From Actinomycetes bacterium (GTDB lineage: Bacteria; Actinomycetota; Actinomycetes; Actinomycetales; Cellulomonadaceae), in contig JAJYTJ010000050.1 of NCBI GenBank assembly GCA_021793115.1, forward strand, positions 482-23,057: a stretch of DNA of 22,576 bases, read 5' to 3'. The translations under genes were made by a program, and so were the position numbers. The first letter of the stretch is position 1. Each line of letters begins with the position of its first letter. Of the stretch, positions 13,898 through 21,725 are shown piece by piece. Under the pieces are notes generated by a model that had not been told where the DNA came from, did not search any database, and was given only the letters and a program-made list of their open reading frames with translations.

Positions 13898-15145
13898 TCA
13901 GGGGTACAGGCCGCGCGTGCGGTGCGCCTCGGCCACCCGTCGCACCCCCAGCACGAGCGCCGCGTCGCGCAGGCTCACGCCCTCGGCACGGGAGTAGTCG
14001 GCGACCGTGGCGTAGGAGCGCTGCATCCGCTGCGCCAGGCGCTCCTCGATCTCCGGCTCGGTCCACCAGTACGCCTCGTTGGCCTGGACCCACTCGAAGT
14101 ACGACACCACGACGCCGCCCGCGTTGGCGAGGATGTCCGGCACCACGACGATGCCGCGCTCGGCGAGGACCCGGTCGCCGGCGGTCGTCGTCGGGCCGTT
14201 GGCCGCCTCCACCACCCAGCGGGCCTTGACGCGGGCCGCGGCCTCCTCGTCGAGCACTCCTTCGACGGCCGCCGGGAACAGCAGGTCGACGTCGAGGCCG
14301 AGCAGCGCGGCGTTGTCCACGGGCTCGCCGTCCGGGAAACCGACGACCGAGCCGGTGCGCTCGACGTGGCCGAGCAGCGCGGGCACGTCCAGCCCGTCCG
14401 CGGCCATGACGCCGCCGTGCTCGTCGGACACGGCGACCACCCGGGTGCCCGCCTCGGCCAGGAACCGGGCGAGGTGTGAGCCGACCTTGCCGAAGCCCTG
14501 GACCGCCGCGCTGACCTCACGCAGGTCGACCCCCGCGTCGGCGAGCGTCGCGGCGGCGATGTGCACCACGCCGCGGCTCGTCGCCGTCGCCCTGCCCAGC
14601 GAGCCACCGACCGACAGCGGCTTGCCCGTGGTGACGGCCGGGATGGTGTAACCGCGGTTGACGGAGTAGGTGTCCATCACCCACGCCATCGTCTGCTCGT
14701 TGGTGCCGACGTCGGGCGCCATGATGTCCCGCTCGGGGCCGATCATCGGCATGATCTCGCTCGTGTACCGCCGGGTGACGCGCTCCAGCTCGGCGGTGCT
14801 GTAGCGGCTCGGGTCCAGCGCGATGCCGCCCTTGGCGCCTCCGTAGGGCAGCTCGACGACCGCACACTTCCACGTCATCCACATCGCCAGCGCGCGGACC
14901 TCGTCGAGGTCGACGTTGGCGGCGTAGCGCAGGCCGCCCTTGCCGGGACCGCGGGAGATGTTGTGCTGCACCCGGTAGCCGTGCCGGATCTCGACGTGTC
15001 CGTCGTCGCGGCGCAGCGGCACCGCGACGTGCAGCTCGCGGCGCGGGGTCGCGAGCATCTCATGCATGCCGTCGTCGTAGCCGAGGATCTCGATCGCGGT
15101 CGCCAGCTGCGCTCGCGCCGTCGCGAGCGGGGAGGGGTCCACCAT
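13898..15145 (-). CDS. gdhA: Glutamate dehydrogenase (Glu/Leu/Phe/Val dehydrogenase family)
   Basis: A 415-residue cytosolic enzyme that should interconvert glutamate and 2-oxoglutarate plus ammonium with NAD(P)H. The substrate-site lysines are visible: GPGKGGLRY (Lys69), TWKCAV (Lys93) and the catalytic GGAKGG (Lys105), with the catalytic Asp145 in MAPDVGTN. The dinucleotide-binding loop is QGFGKVGSH (215-223), and the VVEAANGPTT and VVPDILANAGGV motifs follow. Length fits the short hexameric GDH type; a leucine or phenylalanine dehydrogenase is less likely given the length. The start is ATG 15145; a CACAGT 6 nt upstream may be a -10 for a leaderless mRNA. It lies 79 nt after the LacI stop on the same strand and could also be read through from the sugar operon. 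Confidence 0.9.
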   Translation of the reverse strand: MVDPSPLATARAQLATAIEILGYDDGMHEMLATPRRELHVAVPLRRDDGHVEIRHGYRVQHNISRGPGKGGLRYAANVDLDEVRALAMWMTWKCAVVELPYGGAKGGIALDPSRYSTAELERVTRRYTSEIMPMIGPERDIMAPDVGTNEQTMAWVMDTYSVNRGYTIPAVTTGKPLSVGGSLGRATATSRGVVHIAAATLADAGVDLREVSAAVQGFGKVGSHLARFLAEAGTRVVAVSDEHGGVMAADGLDVPALLGHVERTGSVVGFPDGEPVDNAALLGLDVDLLFPAAVEGVLDEEAAARVKARWVVEAANGPTTTAGDRVLAERGIVVVPDILANAGGVVVSYFEWVQANEAYWWTEPEIEERLAQRMQRSYATVADYSRAEGVSLRDAALVLGVRRVAEAHRTRGLYP

Positions 15146-15193
15146 GGGGCCACTGTGCCACCGCACCACGGAACCGGCGCGCACGCGCACCGT

Positions 15194-15218
15194 CCGCCGA
15201 AGAATCGTCGGCCGGCGG
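15194..15218 (-). terminator. Weak hairpin between LacI and glutamate dehydrogenase genes
   Basis: CCGCCG and CGGCGG can pair across a 13-nt loop just after the LacI stop. It is too weak to prove termination. Confidence 0.25.
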
Positions 15219-15224
15219 CGCCTG

Positions 15225-16280
15225 CTACGCCGAGGCCCGCACGACGAGCTCCGGGGCGAAGATCACCGGCGCGCCGCGGTCGGCGCCGCCCTGGAGCTGG
15301 TCGAGCAGTCGCAGCCCCGCGGCCCGCGCCATCGCGACGACGGGCTGCACGACGCTCGTCAGCGGGGGGGTGGTGGAGGCCGCGATGGCGCTGTTGTCGT
15401 AGCCGACCACGGCGACGTCGTCGGGCACGGTGCGGCCTGCCTCGGCGAGCGCCGTGAGCGCGCCGGACGCCATGAGGTCCGAGGCGACGAAGATGCCGTC
15501 CACGTCGGGGTGCTGCGCCAGCAACGTGCGCGCGGCCGCCGCGCCGCCCGCGATCGTGAAGTCCCCCACGACGAGGGCGTCATCGGGCTGGCCGGCCTGC
15601 GCCATCGCGGCGCGCCAGCCCGCGAGCCGGTCGATGCCGGCGGACATGTCCTGCGGTCCGGCGATGGTGGCGATGCGGCGCCGGCCGAGGTCGAGGAGCC
15701 GCTCGGTCGCCAGCCGGCCGCCCTCGACGTTGTCGACGTCGACGTACTGCAGGCCGGCGTCGTCCTCGCCGGTGGCGCCGATCGGGCGCCCGATGAAGAC
15801 GCTCGGCAGCCGTGCCTCGACCAGGGCCCGGTCCAGCGCGTCGTCCCGGTGGTGGGACACGACGATCGTGCCGTCGACGTGGCCGCTGCGCAGGTAGCGC
15901 ACGGTGCGCTGGCTCTGCCCGGGGCGCGCGATGACGAGCACCATCTGGATGTCGGAGTCCGCGAGCGCTGCCGAGACACCGGACAACGTGCCGGCGAAGA
16001 ACGGGTCCGTGAGGACGCGCTCGTCGGGCTCGGGGAACACGAGGGCGATCGAGTCGGTGCGGCGCGTCACCAGGGACCGTGCCGCGCGGTTCGGCAGGTA
16101 GCCGAGCTCCGCGACGGCGGCCTCGACGCTGGCCAGCGTCTCCGGGGAGACCCGCAGGCCGCCGTTGATGGCGCGCGATGCGGTGGAGCGGGAGACGCCG
16201 GCCCGTGCGGCGACCTCCTCCAGGGTCGGCACTGCCGGGAGCTTCGAGCCGTGCGCCGGCGGGATGCCGCTGGGTGCCAT
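15225..16280 (-). CDS. LacI family regulator, CebR-like
   Basis: A 351-residue repressor-type protein. A short tail precedes the helix-turn-helix PTLEEVAARAGVSRSTASRAI (18-38); PNRAARSLVTRRTDSIALVF (63-82) joins hinge and core. The segment DPFFAGTLSGVSAAL and later YLRSGHVDGTIVVSHH resemble actinobacterial CebR/CelR regulators, which release GGGAGCGCTCCC-type operators when they bind cellobiose. Two such operators lie before the first gene of this operon. ATG 16280 has a strong AGGAAGGGG with 6-nt spacing. It is the fourth gene of the operon, 34 nt after the second permease, rather than divergent from it as in Streptomyces cebR. Confidence 0.9.
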   Translation of the reverse strand: MAPSGIPPAHGSKLPAVPTLEEVAARAGVSRSTASRAINGGLRVSPETLASVEAAVAELGYLPNRAARSLVTRRTDSIALVFPEPDERVLTDPFFAGTLSGVSAALADSDIQMVLVIARPGQSQRTVRYLRSGHVDGTIVVSHHRDDALDRALVEARLPSVFIGRPIGATGEDDAGLQYVDVDNVEGGRLATERLLDLGRRRIATIAGPQDMSAGIDRLAGWRAAMAQAGQPDDALVVGDFTIAGGAAAARTLLAQHPDVDGIFVASDLMASGALTALAEAGRTVPDDVAVVGYDNSAIAASTTPPLTSVVQPVVAMARAAGLRLLDQLQGGADRGAPVIFAPELVVRASA

Positions 16281-16314
16281 CTTTGGCCCCTTCCTCGGAC
16301 GATGCGGACCGACG

Positions 16315-17232
16315 TCAGCCCTTGACCGCGCCGGCCATGATCCCGGACACCAGCTGCCGTCCGGCGAAGAAGAACAGCGCGATCAGCGGGAACGCGGTGA
16401 GTGCGACGCCGGACATGATGAGCGTGTAGTCGGTGAAGTGACCACCCTTGAGGTTAGCGGCCGCGACCGTGAGGACCGCGTTCTTGTTCGGTCCCAGGAT
16501 GAGCATCGGCCAGAAGTAGTTGGTCCACTGGGCGACGAACGTGAACAGCGCGAGCATCGCTGCGGCGGGCCGCGCCGCGGGGACCGCGACGTGCCAGAAG
16601 GTCCGGATCATCGAGCAGCCGTCCATGCGGGCGGCCTCGATGAGCTCGTAGGGCAACGCGGCATCGAGGTACTGCGTCATCCAGAACACGCCGAACGCGG
16701 TGACCAGGGCCGGGATGACCACCGCCCAGATCGACCCGAAGAGGTGCAGCTTGCTCATCATGAGGTAGAGCGGGACGACGGCCAGCTGCGTCGGGATCGC
16801 CATGGTGGCGATGACGAAGAACAGCAGCGGCTCGCGACCGCGGAACCGCAGCCTGGCGAACGCGTACCCGGCCAGCGTGGCGAACAGCACGGTGCTCGCC
16901 GAGGTCACGACCGACACCAGTGCGGAGCCACCCAGGGCGTGCCAGAAGTTGATCTCGTCGAAGGCGGTGTGCAGGTTGCGGAACAGTCCCGAGCCGAACT
17001 TCAGGGCGGCCGCACCGTACTGGGTGTCGGTCGTCGGCTGCGACGCGATGGAGATCGCGTAGTAGAGCGGGAAGAGCGAGATGAGGAGCACCGCCGTGAG
17101 CACGACGTACGACGCCCAGCCGGCCCGGCGGCCCTCGCCCGTCATCTGCAGGCGCCGCTTGCGGGCCGCCGCACGGGCGATGCCCTTGCCGGCGCTCTGC
17201 TGCAGGACGGCGACGGAGACCTCGCGGTTCAT
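16315..17232 (-). CDS. CUT1 ABC transporter permease (CebG/MalG type)
   Basis: A 305-residue inner-membrane protein. A basic cytoplasmic N-terminus (1-38) precedes helices at about 40-63, 101-127, 136-159, 166-186, 221-241 and 270-293. The EAA loop LIEAARMDGCSMIRTFWHVA (197-216) should dock the transport ATPase, and the C-terminus is GAVKG. The ATG at 17232 overlaps the previous stop by 4 nt (ATGA) and is preceded by AAGGAGG, so both coupling and independent initiation are possible. Together with the neighbouring permease it forms the membrane part of the second sugar importer. Confidence 0.92.
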   Translation of the reverse strand: MNREVSVAVLQQSAGKGIARAAARKRRLQMTGEGRRAGWASYVVLTAVLLISLFPLYYAISIASQPTTDTQYGAAALKFGSGLFRNLHTAFDEINFWHALGGSALVSVVTSASTVLFATLAGYAFARLRFRGREPLLFFVIATMAIPTQLAVVPLYLMMSKLHLFGSIWAVVIPALVTAFGVFWMTQYLDAALPYELIEAARMDGCSMIRTFWHVAVPAARPAAAMLALFTFVAQWTNYFWPMLILGPNKNAVLTVAAANLKGGHFTDYTLIMSGVALTAFPLIALFFFAGRQLVSGIMAGAVKG

Positions 17233-18299
17233 CGGACGACCTCCTTGACCTTGGTCTTCTTGGCGGGGGCCCCGCCGGCCGACGAGATGCGCCGCGTGAG
17301 GATGAAGTTGATGAGTGCGAACACGACGATGACGAGGAACAGCAACCAGGCGACCGCTGCGGCGCGTCCCATGTTCGGCTGCCCCGGCGACGCCTCGACG
17401 AAGCCGAGGCGCCACAGATACAACGTCATGGTGAGGAACTCGCCGTTGTTGCCGCCGTAGCCGCTCGTTCCGACGGTGAACATCTGGGGCTCGTCGAAGA
17501 TCTGCAGGCCACCGATGGTCGACGTGATGATGACGAAGATCAATGTCGGCCGGATCATCGGGATGGTCACCGAGAAGAACTGCCGGGCGCGGCCGGCACC
17601 GTCGATGACCGCCGCCTCGAACAGGTCACGGGGGATGGCTTGCATCGCGGCCAGCAGGATGAGCGCGTTGTAGCCGGTCCACCGGAAGTTGACGATCGAT
17701 GCGATCGCGATATGGCTGGCCAGGACGGTGGAGTGCCACGGGACGGCGGGGATGCCGATCGCCGTGAGGGCGGTGTTGATGAGGCCCTGCTTGTCGGAGA
17801 AGATCTGGCTGAAGATGATGCCGGCCGCCGAGGGCGCGACCACATACGGGAGCAGCACGCCCATGCGCCAGAAGGTCCGCGCGCGCAGGTTCGCGTCGAG
17901 GATGAACGCCAGGAACAGCGCGGCGATGATCTGGGGAACCGACGAGATCAGGAAGATCGAGAACGTGTTGCGCAGCGCGATCCAGAACTCGTGCTGGTGC
18001 AGCACCCACTGGAAGTTGCCGAGCCACGAGGCGTGGGTGTCGCCGCAGATGGCGCCGCAGACGGCGACGCCACCGTCGCCGCTGAGCGTGCTCCACCTCC
18101 GGGTGGCGATCCACGCGGTGTAGAGCAGCGGGAACAGCCCCGTGATTGCGAAGAGGATGAAGAAGGGGGCGGTGTACAGGTAGGGGGAGAGCTTGACGTC
18201 AAGCTTGCCCCGGCGGCCCCGCGCCAGCAGCTTCCGTTCGAGCCGAGCCCGGTCCGGGCCGACCTCGACCGTTGACGACATTGTCGCTTGGTGTGTCAC
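17229..18299 (-). CDS. CUT1 ABC transporter permease (CebF/MalF type)
   Basis: A 356-residue inner-membrane protein with helices at about 41-66, 108-134, 144-166, 193-220, 252-270 and 315-338. The EAA loop is EAAVIDGAGRARQFFSVTIP (228-247). An unusual feature is the pair Cys81 and Cys85 (VCGAICGD) in the first predicted extracytoplasmic loop, which might form a disulfide. The C-terminus is lysine-rich. GTG 18299 is supported by GAGG 6 nt upstream; ATG 18281 (residue 7) is a possible alternative. A hairpin separates it from the binding-protein gene. Confidence 0.92.
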   Translation of the reverse strand: MTHQATMSSTVEVGPDRARLERKLLARGRRGKLDVKLSPYLYTAPFFILFAITGLFPLLYTAWIATRRWSTLSGDGGVAVCGAICGDTHASWLGNFQWVLHQHEFWIALRNTFSIFLISSVPQIIAALFLAFILDANLRARTFWRMGVLLPYVVAPSAAGIIFSQIFSDKQGLINTALTAIGIPAVPWHSTVLASHIAIASIVNFRWTGYNALILLAAMQAIPRDLFEAAVIDGAGRARQFFSVTIPMIRPTLIFVIITSTIGGLQIFDEPQMFTVGTSGYGGNNGEFLTMTLYLWRLGFVEASPGQPNMGRAAAVAWLLFLVIVVFALINFILTRRISSAGGAPAKKTKVKEVVR

Positions 18300-18324
18300 G
18301 TTCGTCCTCTTCGCTACTGCGAGC

Positions 18325-18357
18325 TCGGGGGACGCCCTCGAGGAAGGCGTCCCCCGA
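18325..18357 (-). terminator. Intercistronic hairpin between second binding-protein and permease genes
   Basis: TCGGGGGACGCC (18325-18336) pairs perfectly with GGCGTCCCCCGA (18346-18357) across a 9-nt loop. It lies 33 nt after the binding-protein stop and 25 nt before the permease start. Its position mirrors the hairpin in the first importer operon. Confidence 0.7.
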
Positions 18358-18390
18358 ACCGCTACTGCAGAGACTGACCGGCTGTCGGAA

Positions 18391-19770
18391 CTAGGAGAGC
18401 GACTTCACGTCGCTGATCCACTGGTTCCACGAGGCGCCGGCGTTCATGCTCTTGTCGACGTCGACCCGGTTGAGCGCGTCCGCCATCTTCGACTCGATGT
18501 CGAAGTATTGCGCACCCTTGTACGGGACCACCGTGACGGCGGCCGCGCGGTCCTTGAAGATGGTGCCGACGGGCGCGTTGTTCAGGAACGGCTCGGTCTT
18601 GCCCGACACCGCCGGGTCCGCCTCAGCGGTCGGGGAGCTCGGGTAGTTCGAGGCGGCCGTGAACACCGCGACCTGCTGCTGCGCAGCCGTCACCCACGCG
18701 GCGACCTTGGCCGCGGCGTCGGCAACCTTGGACTGCTTCGGCACGACGAGGTACGAGCCACCCCAGTCGCCGCCACCACCCGGGAAGACGTTGGCGATGT
18801 CCCAGCCCTTGAAGTCAGCGCCGGCGTTGCCCTTGATGTTGTTGATGATCCATGCCGGGCACAGCATCGTCGCGAACTTGTCGCTCTTGAACGCCGAGTT
18901 CCAGTCGTTGCCCCACTGCTTGAGGCCGGCCGACTCCTTGTTCGTGACGGCAGCCGTGGTCAGCTTGTCGTAGGCCGCCTTGACGTCGGGGTTCGTCGTC
19001 GCGATGACGTTGTTGCTCTTGTCGATGAACGCGTACTGCATCTGGTTGACCATGCCCTGCCAGGTCGCGGCCGACGAGTCGAACCACGCCTTGCCGGTCT
19101 TCTGGACGTACTGCTGACCGACCTGGAAGTACGAGTCCCACGTGGCGTTCGCGCCGCCGAGCAGCTTGGCGACACCCTCACGGTCGGAGGGCATGCCGGC
19201 CGCCTGCAGCAGATCGGAGCGGTAGCAGATCGCCTCCGGGCCGATGTCGGTGCCGAAGCCGAGGAGCTTGCCGTCCGACGTCGTGGCGATCTTGGTCTTC
19301 CAGTCCAGCCAGTCGTTGTTGGGCGTCTTGAACGACGTGAGGTCCAGGAACTTGTCGGGCTGGGCCATGATCGACGGCATCCAGTCGACGTCGACGGCCT
19401 GGATGTCGTAGGCGCCGGTGCCGGTGGAGATGGCCGTGTTGAAGGCGGCGCGCGCGTCGTCGGACGACGCCGCGACGGTCTCCTTCACGGTGACGTTCGG
19501 GCAGACCGTCTTGTACTTGGCCCACAGGTCGGCGCCCGGAGCCTTGTCGGTCGACGGCTGGTAGCCGAAGTTGTTGAACGTGCTCACCGTGACGGTGGGG
19601 TTGCCGGCAGGGCAGGCAGACGACGCGTTGGTGGCGCCGGAGGAGGGCTGCGTGGCAGGCGTGGACGCGGTGGCCCCGCCGGTGTTGCCCGAGGAACAGG
19701 CCGCGGCCAGCAGGGCGATGCCCACCACCCCGGCCACAGCACCCCACGACTTGCGTGTGGTCTTGAGCAC
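18391..19770 (-). CDS. Extracellular sugar-binding lipoprotein, probable cello-oligosaccharide importer component
   Basis: A 459-residue family 1 solute-binding protein. The lipoprotein signal KTTRKSWG, hydrophobic core and LLAAAC places the acylated Cys at residue 25, followed by a Gly/Ser/Thr-rich linker to about 50. The mature domain contains the ligand-protein features typical of CUT1 receptors, with many tryptophans suited to stacking on sugar rings. GTG 19770 is preferred because AAGGGAG lies 5 nt upstream. It is the first gene of the operon and has a leader of roughly 150 nt with two CebR-type operators, which is the main reason for proposing cello-oligosaccharides. Xylo-oligosaccharides or another beta-glucoside remain possible, since no beta-glucosidase gene is linked. 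Confidence 0.9.
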   Translation of the reverse strand: MLKTTRKSWGAVAGVVGIALLAAACSSGNTGGATASTPATQPSSGATNASSACPAGNPTVTVSTFNNFGYQPSTDKAPGADLWAKYKTVCPNVTVKETVAASSDDARAAFNTAISTGTGAYDIQAVDVDWMPSIMAQPDKFLDLTSFKTPNNDWLDWKTKIATTSDGKLLGFGTDIGPEAICYRSDLLQAAGMPSDREGVAKLLGGANATWDSYFQVGQQYVQKTGKAWFDSSAATWQGMVNQMQYAFIDKSNNVIATTNPDVKAAYDKLTTAAVTNKESAGLKQWGNDWNSAFKSDKFATMLCPAWIINNIKGNAGADFKGWDIANVFPGGGGDWGGSYLVVPKQSKVADAAAKVAAWVTAAQQQVAVFTAASNYPSSPTAEADPAVSGKTEPFLNNAPVGTIFKDRAAAVTVVPYKGAQYFDIESKMADALNRVDVDKSMNAGASWNQWISDVKSLS

Positions 19771-19825
19771 AATGACTCCCTTGTCAGTCGGACGGCTTCA
19801 ACGCCGCGCTGCTAGAGCCCCCTGA

Positions 19826-19872
19826 GTCGTCCGGAAGTACCGGCGACGTCCGGGCCGGATCTTCTTGATCCG
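19826..19872 (-). other. Two small hairpins in the leader of the second importer operon
   Basis: GTCG(T)CCGG-AAGTA-CCGGCGAC (19826-19847, one bulged base) and CGGATC-TTCTT-GATCCG (19856-19872) lie between the operators and the coding region. They may affect leader stability; no known riboswitch is recognised. Confidence 0.35.
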
Positions 19873-19875
19873 TGC

Positions 19876-19887
19876 GGGAGCGCTCCC
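19876..19887. promoter_or_regulatory. CebR/CelR-type operator, perfect copy
   Basis: GGGAGCGCTCCC is a perfect 12-bp palindrome identical to the core of the published CebR/CelR operator TGGGAGCGCTCCCA. It lies about 33-44 nt after the inferred transcription start. Confidence 0.8.
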
Positions 19888-19900
19888 TCACCATCGATGC

Positions 19901-19912
19901 GGGAGCGATCCC
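19901..19912. promoter_or_regulatory. CebR/CelR-type operator, imperfect copy
   Basis: GGGAGCGATCCC differs from the perfect site at one position and keeps the A that follows in the consensus. Its centre is 25 bp from the first site, close to the inferred transcription start. Confidence 0.7.
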
Positions 19913-19925
19913 ACGCCCTGCGTGA

Positions 19926-19955
19926 ACTGTTCCGCCGCGCTCGCCCCGGTGTCAA
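19926..19955 (-). promoter_or_regulatory. Promoter of the second importer operon
   Basis: A consensus -35 TTGACA (19955-19950), 18-bp spacer and -10 AACAGT (19931-19926) read toward the binding-protein gene. Both operators lie just downstream, a repression layout. Confidence 0.55.
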
Positions 19956-20038
19956 GGCAGTGGCGCGGTGGCGCCGCGTGCGGAAGCGGTTCCACACTGT
20001 GTCGTCGCAGGTCAGAGCCACTTTCGAACGCCCTCCGT

Positions 20039-20054
20039 GTTACCGAATCGTTAC
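20039..20054. promoter_or_regulatory. GTTAC-N6-GTTAC direct repeat, OmpR-type response regulator site
   Basis: Two GTTAC units are spaced 11 bp apart. Streptomyces AfsQ1 binds GTnAC-N6-GTnAC, and MtrA and GlnR use related 11-bp repeats. It lies about 115-130 bp upstream of pdtaS and about 85 bp upstream of the -35 of the divergent sugar operon, so the controlled gene is uncertain. Confidence 0.4.
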
Positions 20055-20156
20055 TGTGGGACGTCGTCGGGACTCGCCGACGCGGCCCCGGCGCGCAGGC
20101 TGCTCGGAGGCATCGCGACGGCGTAGACGGCGGCATGGTCCCGGGGCTGCGCCACC

Positions 20157-20162
20157 TAGGCT
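20157..20162 (+). promoter_or_regulatory. -10 box for leaderless pdtaS transcript
   Basis: TAGGCT is followed by 6 nt and the GTG at 20169. No Shine-Dalgarno sequence is visible. Confidence 0.45.
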
Positions 20163-20168
20163 GGGCAG

Positions 20169-21650
20169 GTGTCCACGCTGAGCAACCTGGCGGAGCGGTA
20201 CGGCGCGCTCGAGCCGGCCGATCTGGAGTGGCTGCACCTGCTCGTCGGGGACTGGCAGGTGATCTCGGACCTGGCGTTCGCCGACCTCGTCCTGTGGCTG
20301 CCGACGACCGACGACGACTGGCTGGCGGTGGCGCAGGTGCGTCCGTCGACGGCGCCGACGGTGCACTACGACGACGTCGTGGGCGCCCGCGTCCCGGAGG
20401 GTCAGCGCGCTCAGCTGGAGCTTGCCCGCAGCTCGCAGCGGGCGCAGCGCTCCCGCGAGCCGCGGTGGTTCGGCGAGTACGCCGTGCGCGAGGAGGCCGT
20501 GCCCGTGGTCCGCAGGGGGCGGGCCATCGCGGTCCTCGCGCGTCAGACCAACCTCGGCGGGGCGCGGACGCCGAGCCGTCTGGAGATCAACTACGTCGAG
20601 TCGGCCGACGACCTGCTGGGCATGGTCGCGCGCGGCGAGTTCCCGCTCGCGGACGCTCCGACGGGACGCCAGCGCGGCGCCCCGCGCGTCGGCGACGGGC
20701 TCATCCGGCTCAACGCCGAGGGCGAGGTCCTCTACGCGTCGCCCAACGCGCTGTCCGGCTTCCACCGACTGGGAGCGATGGGCGACCTCGTGGGGCGCTC
20801 CCTCATCGAGGTGGTGCCCGACCTGCTCGACGGCGAGTCGCCGGTGGACGAGTCGCTCCCCCTCGTGCTGGCGGGCAAGGCCGCCTGGCGCGTCGACGTC
20901 GAGACCCACGGCGTGGCGTTGGCGCTGCGGGCCGTCCCGCTGACGGAGCACGGCGAGCGGATCGGGTCGGTGGTGCTCTGCCGTGACGTGTCCGAGCTGC
21001 GACGCCGTGAGCGCGAGCTGATCACGAAGGACGCCACCATCCGGGAGATCCACCACCGCGTGAAGAACAACCTGCAGACCGTGGCCGCGCTGCTGCGGCT
21101 GCAGGCCCGGCGGGTGACGAGCGCGGAGGCGCTCGCCGCGCTCGCGGAGGCGGAGCGGCGGGTCGCGACGATCGCGCTGGTCCACGAGACCTTGTCGCAG
21201 ACCCTCGACGAGTCGGTGGAGTTCGACGAGCTCATCGGGCGCAGCCTGCGGCTTGCCGCGGACGTGGCCACGCCGGGTGCCCGGGTGCGCACGCAGATCC
21301 AGGGCTCGTTCGGGCTGGTCCTGGCGGACGACGCGACGGCGCTCGCGCTCGTCCTGACCGAGCTGGTGACCAACGCCGTCGAGCACGGGTTCGCAGGCCG
21401 GGACGCAGGCACCGTGGAGATCGAGGTCGAGCGCGAGGGGGAGAACCTGCGTGTCGTCGTCGCCGACGACGGCGTGGGGGTCCCTGAGGATCGCGGTGCC
21501 GGCAGCGGCCTGGGCACCCAGATCGTCGCCACCCTGGTGCGCAACGAGCTGCGCGGGACGATCGACTGGCGGCCCCGCGCCGGTGGCGGCACGCACGTGG
21601 AGCTGCACTGCCGGCTGCGGGTCAACCGCGACGCCCAGACGGTGGCCTGA
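20169..21650 (+). CDS. pdtaS: Cytosolic sensor histidine kinase, PdtaS type
   Basis: A 493-residue kinase without membrane helices. Residues about 1-160 form a GAF-like N-terminal sensor, 170-280 a PAS domain (GLIRLNAEGEVLYASPNA onward). A short coiled linker follows (ELRRRERELITKD), then the HisKA_2 segment EIHHRVKNNLQTVAALL (293-309) with the phosphoacceptor at His295/His296, then the ATPase domain with N-box ELVTNAVEHGF (398-408), G1 box DDGVGVP (433-439) and G2 box GSGLGTQI (445-452). In Mycobacterium tuberculosis PdtaS signals to PdtaR, an RNA-binding antiterminator; no PdtaR gene is in the window, as is usual. Start is GTG 20169, probably leaderless. It converges with whiB1, as in M. 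tuberculosis. Confidence 0.9.
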   Translation: MSTLSNLAERYGALEPADLEWLHLLVGDWQVISDLAFADLVLWLPTTDDDWLAVAQVRPSTAPTVHYDDVVGARVPEGQRAQLELARSSQRAQRSREPRWFGEYAVREEAVPVVRRGRAIAVLARQTNLGGARTPSRLEINYVESADDLLGMVARGEFPLADAPTGRQRGAPRVGDGLIRLNAEGEVLYASPNALSGFHRLGAMGDLVGRSLIEVVPDLLDGESPVDESLPLVLAGKAAWRVDVETHGVALALRAVPLTEHGERIGSVVLCRDVSELRRRERELITKDATIREIHHRVKNNLQTVAALLRLQARRVTSAEALAALAEAERRVATIALVHETLSQTLDESVEFDELIGRSLRLAADVATPGARVRTQIQGSFGLVLADDATALALVLTELVTNAVEHGFAGRDAGTVEIEVEREGENLRVVVADDGVGVPEDRGAGSGLGTQIVATLVRNELRGTIDWRPRAGGGTHVELHCRLRVNRDAQTVA

Positions 21651-21656
21651 CGCAAC

Positions 21657-21701
21657 TGCGCCCGAGGCCCGCCGGAGGTCGTCCGACGAACCCCGGGCGC
21701 A
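21657..21701. terminator. Possible bidirectional terminator between pdtaS and whiB1
   Basis: TGCGCCCG and CGGGCGCA pair perfectly but enclose a 29-nt loop. It starts 7 nt after the pdtaS stop and lies 25 nt beyond the whiB1 stop. Confidence 0.35.
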
Positions 21702-21725
21702 CCGGGTCCTGCTGCGGACCGGAGG

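Noticed and set aside
16165..17460. A 431-codon plus-strand frame opposite the CebG-type permease
   Set aside because: Highly charged low-complexity translation; the minus strand encodes a clear EAA-loop permease.
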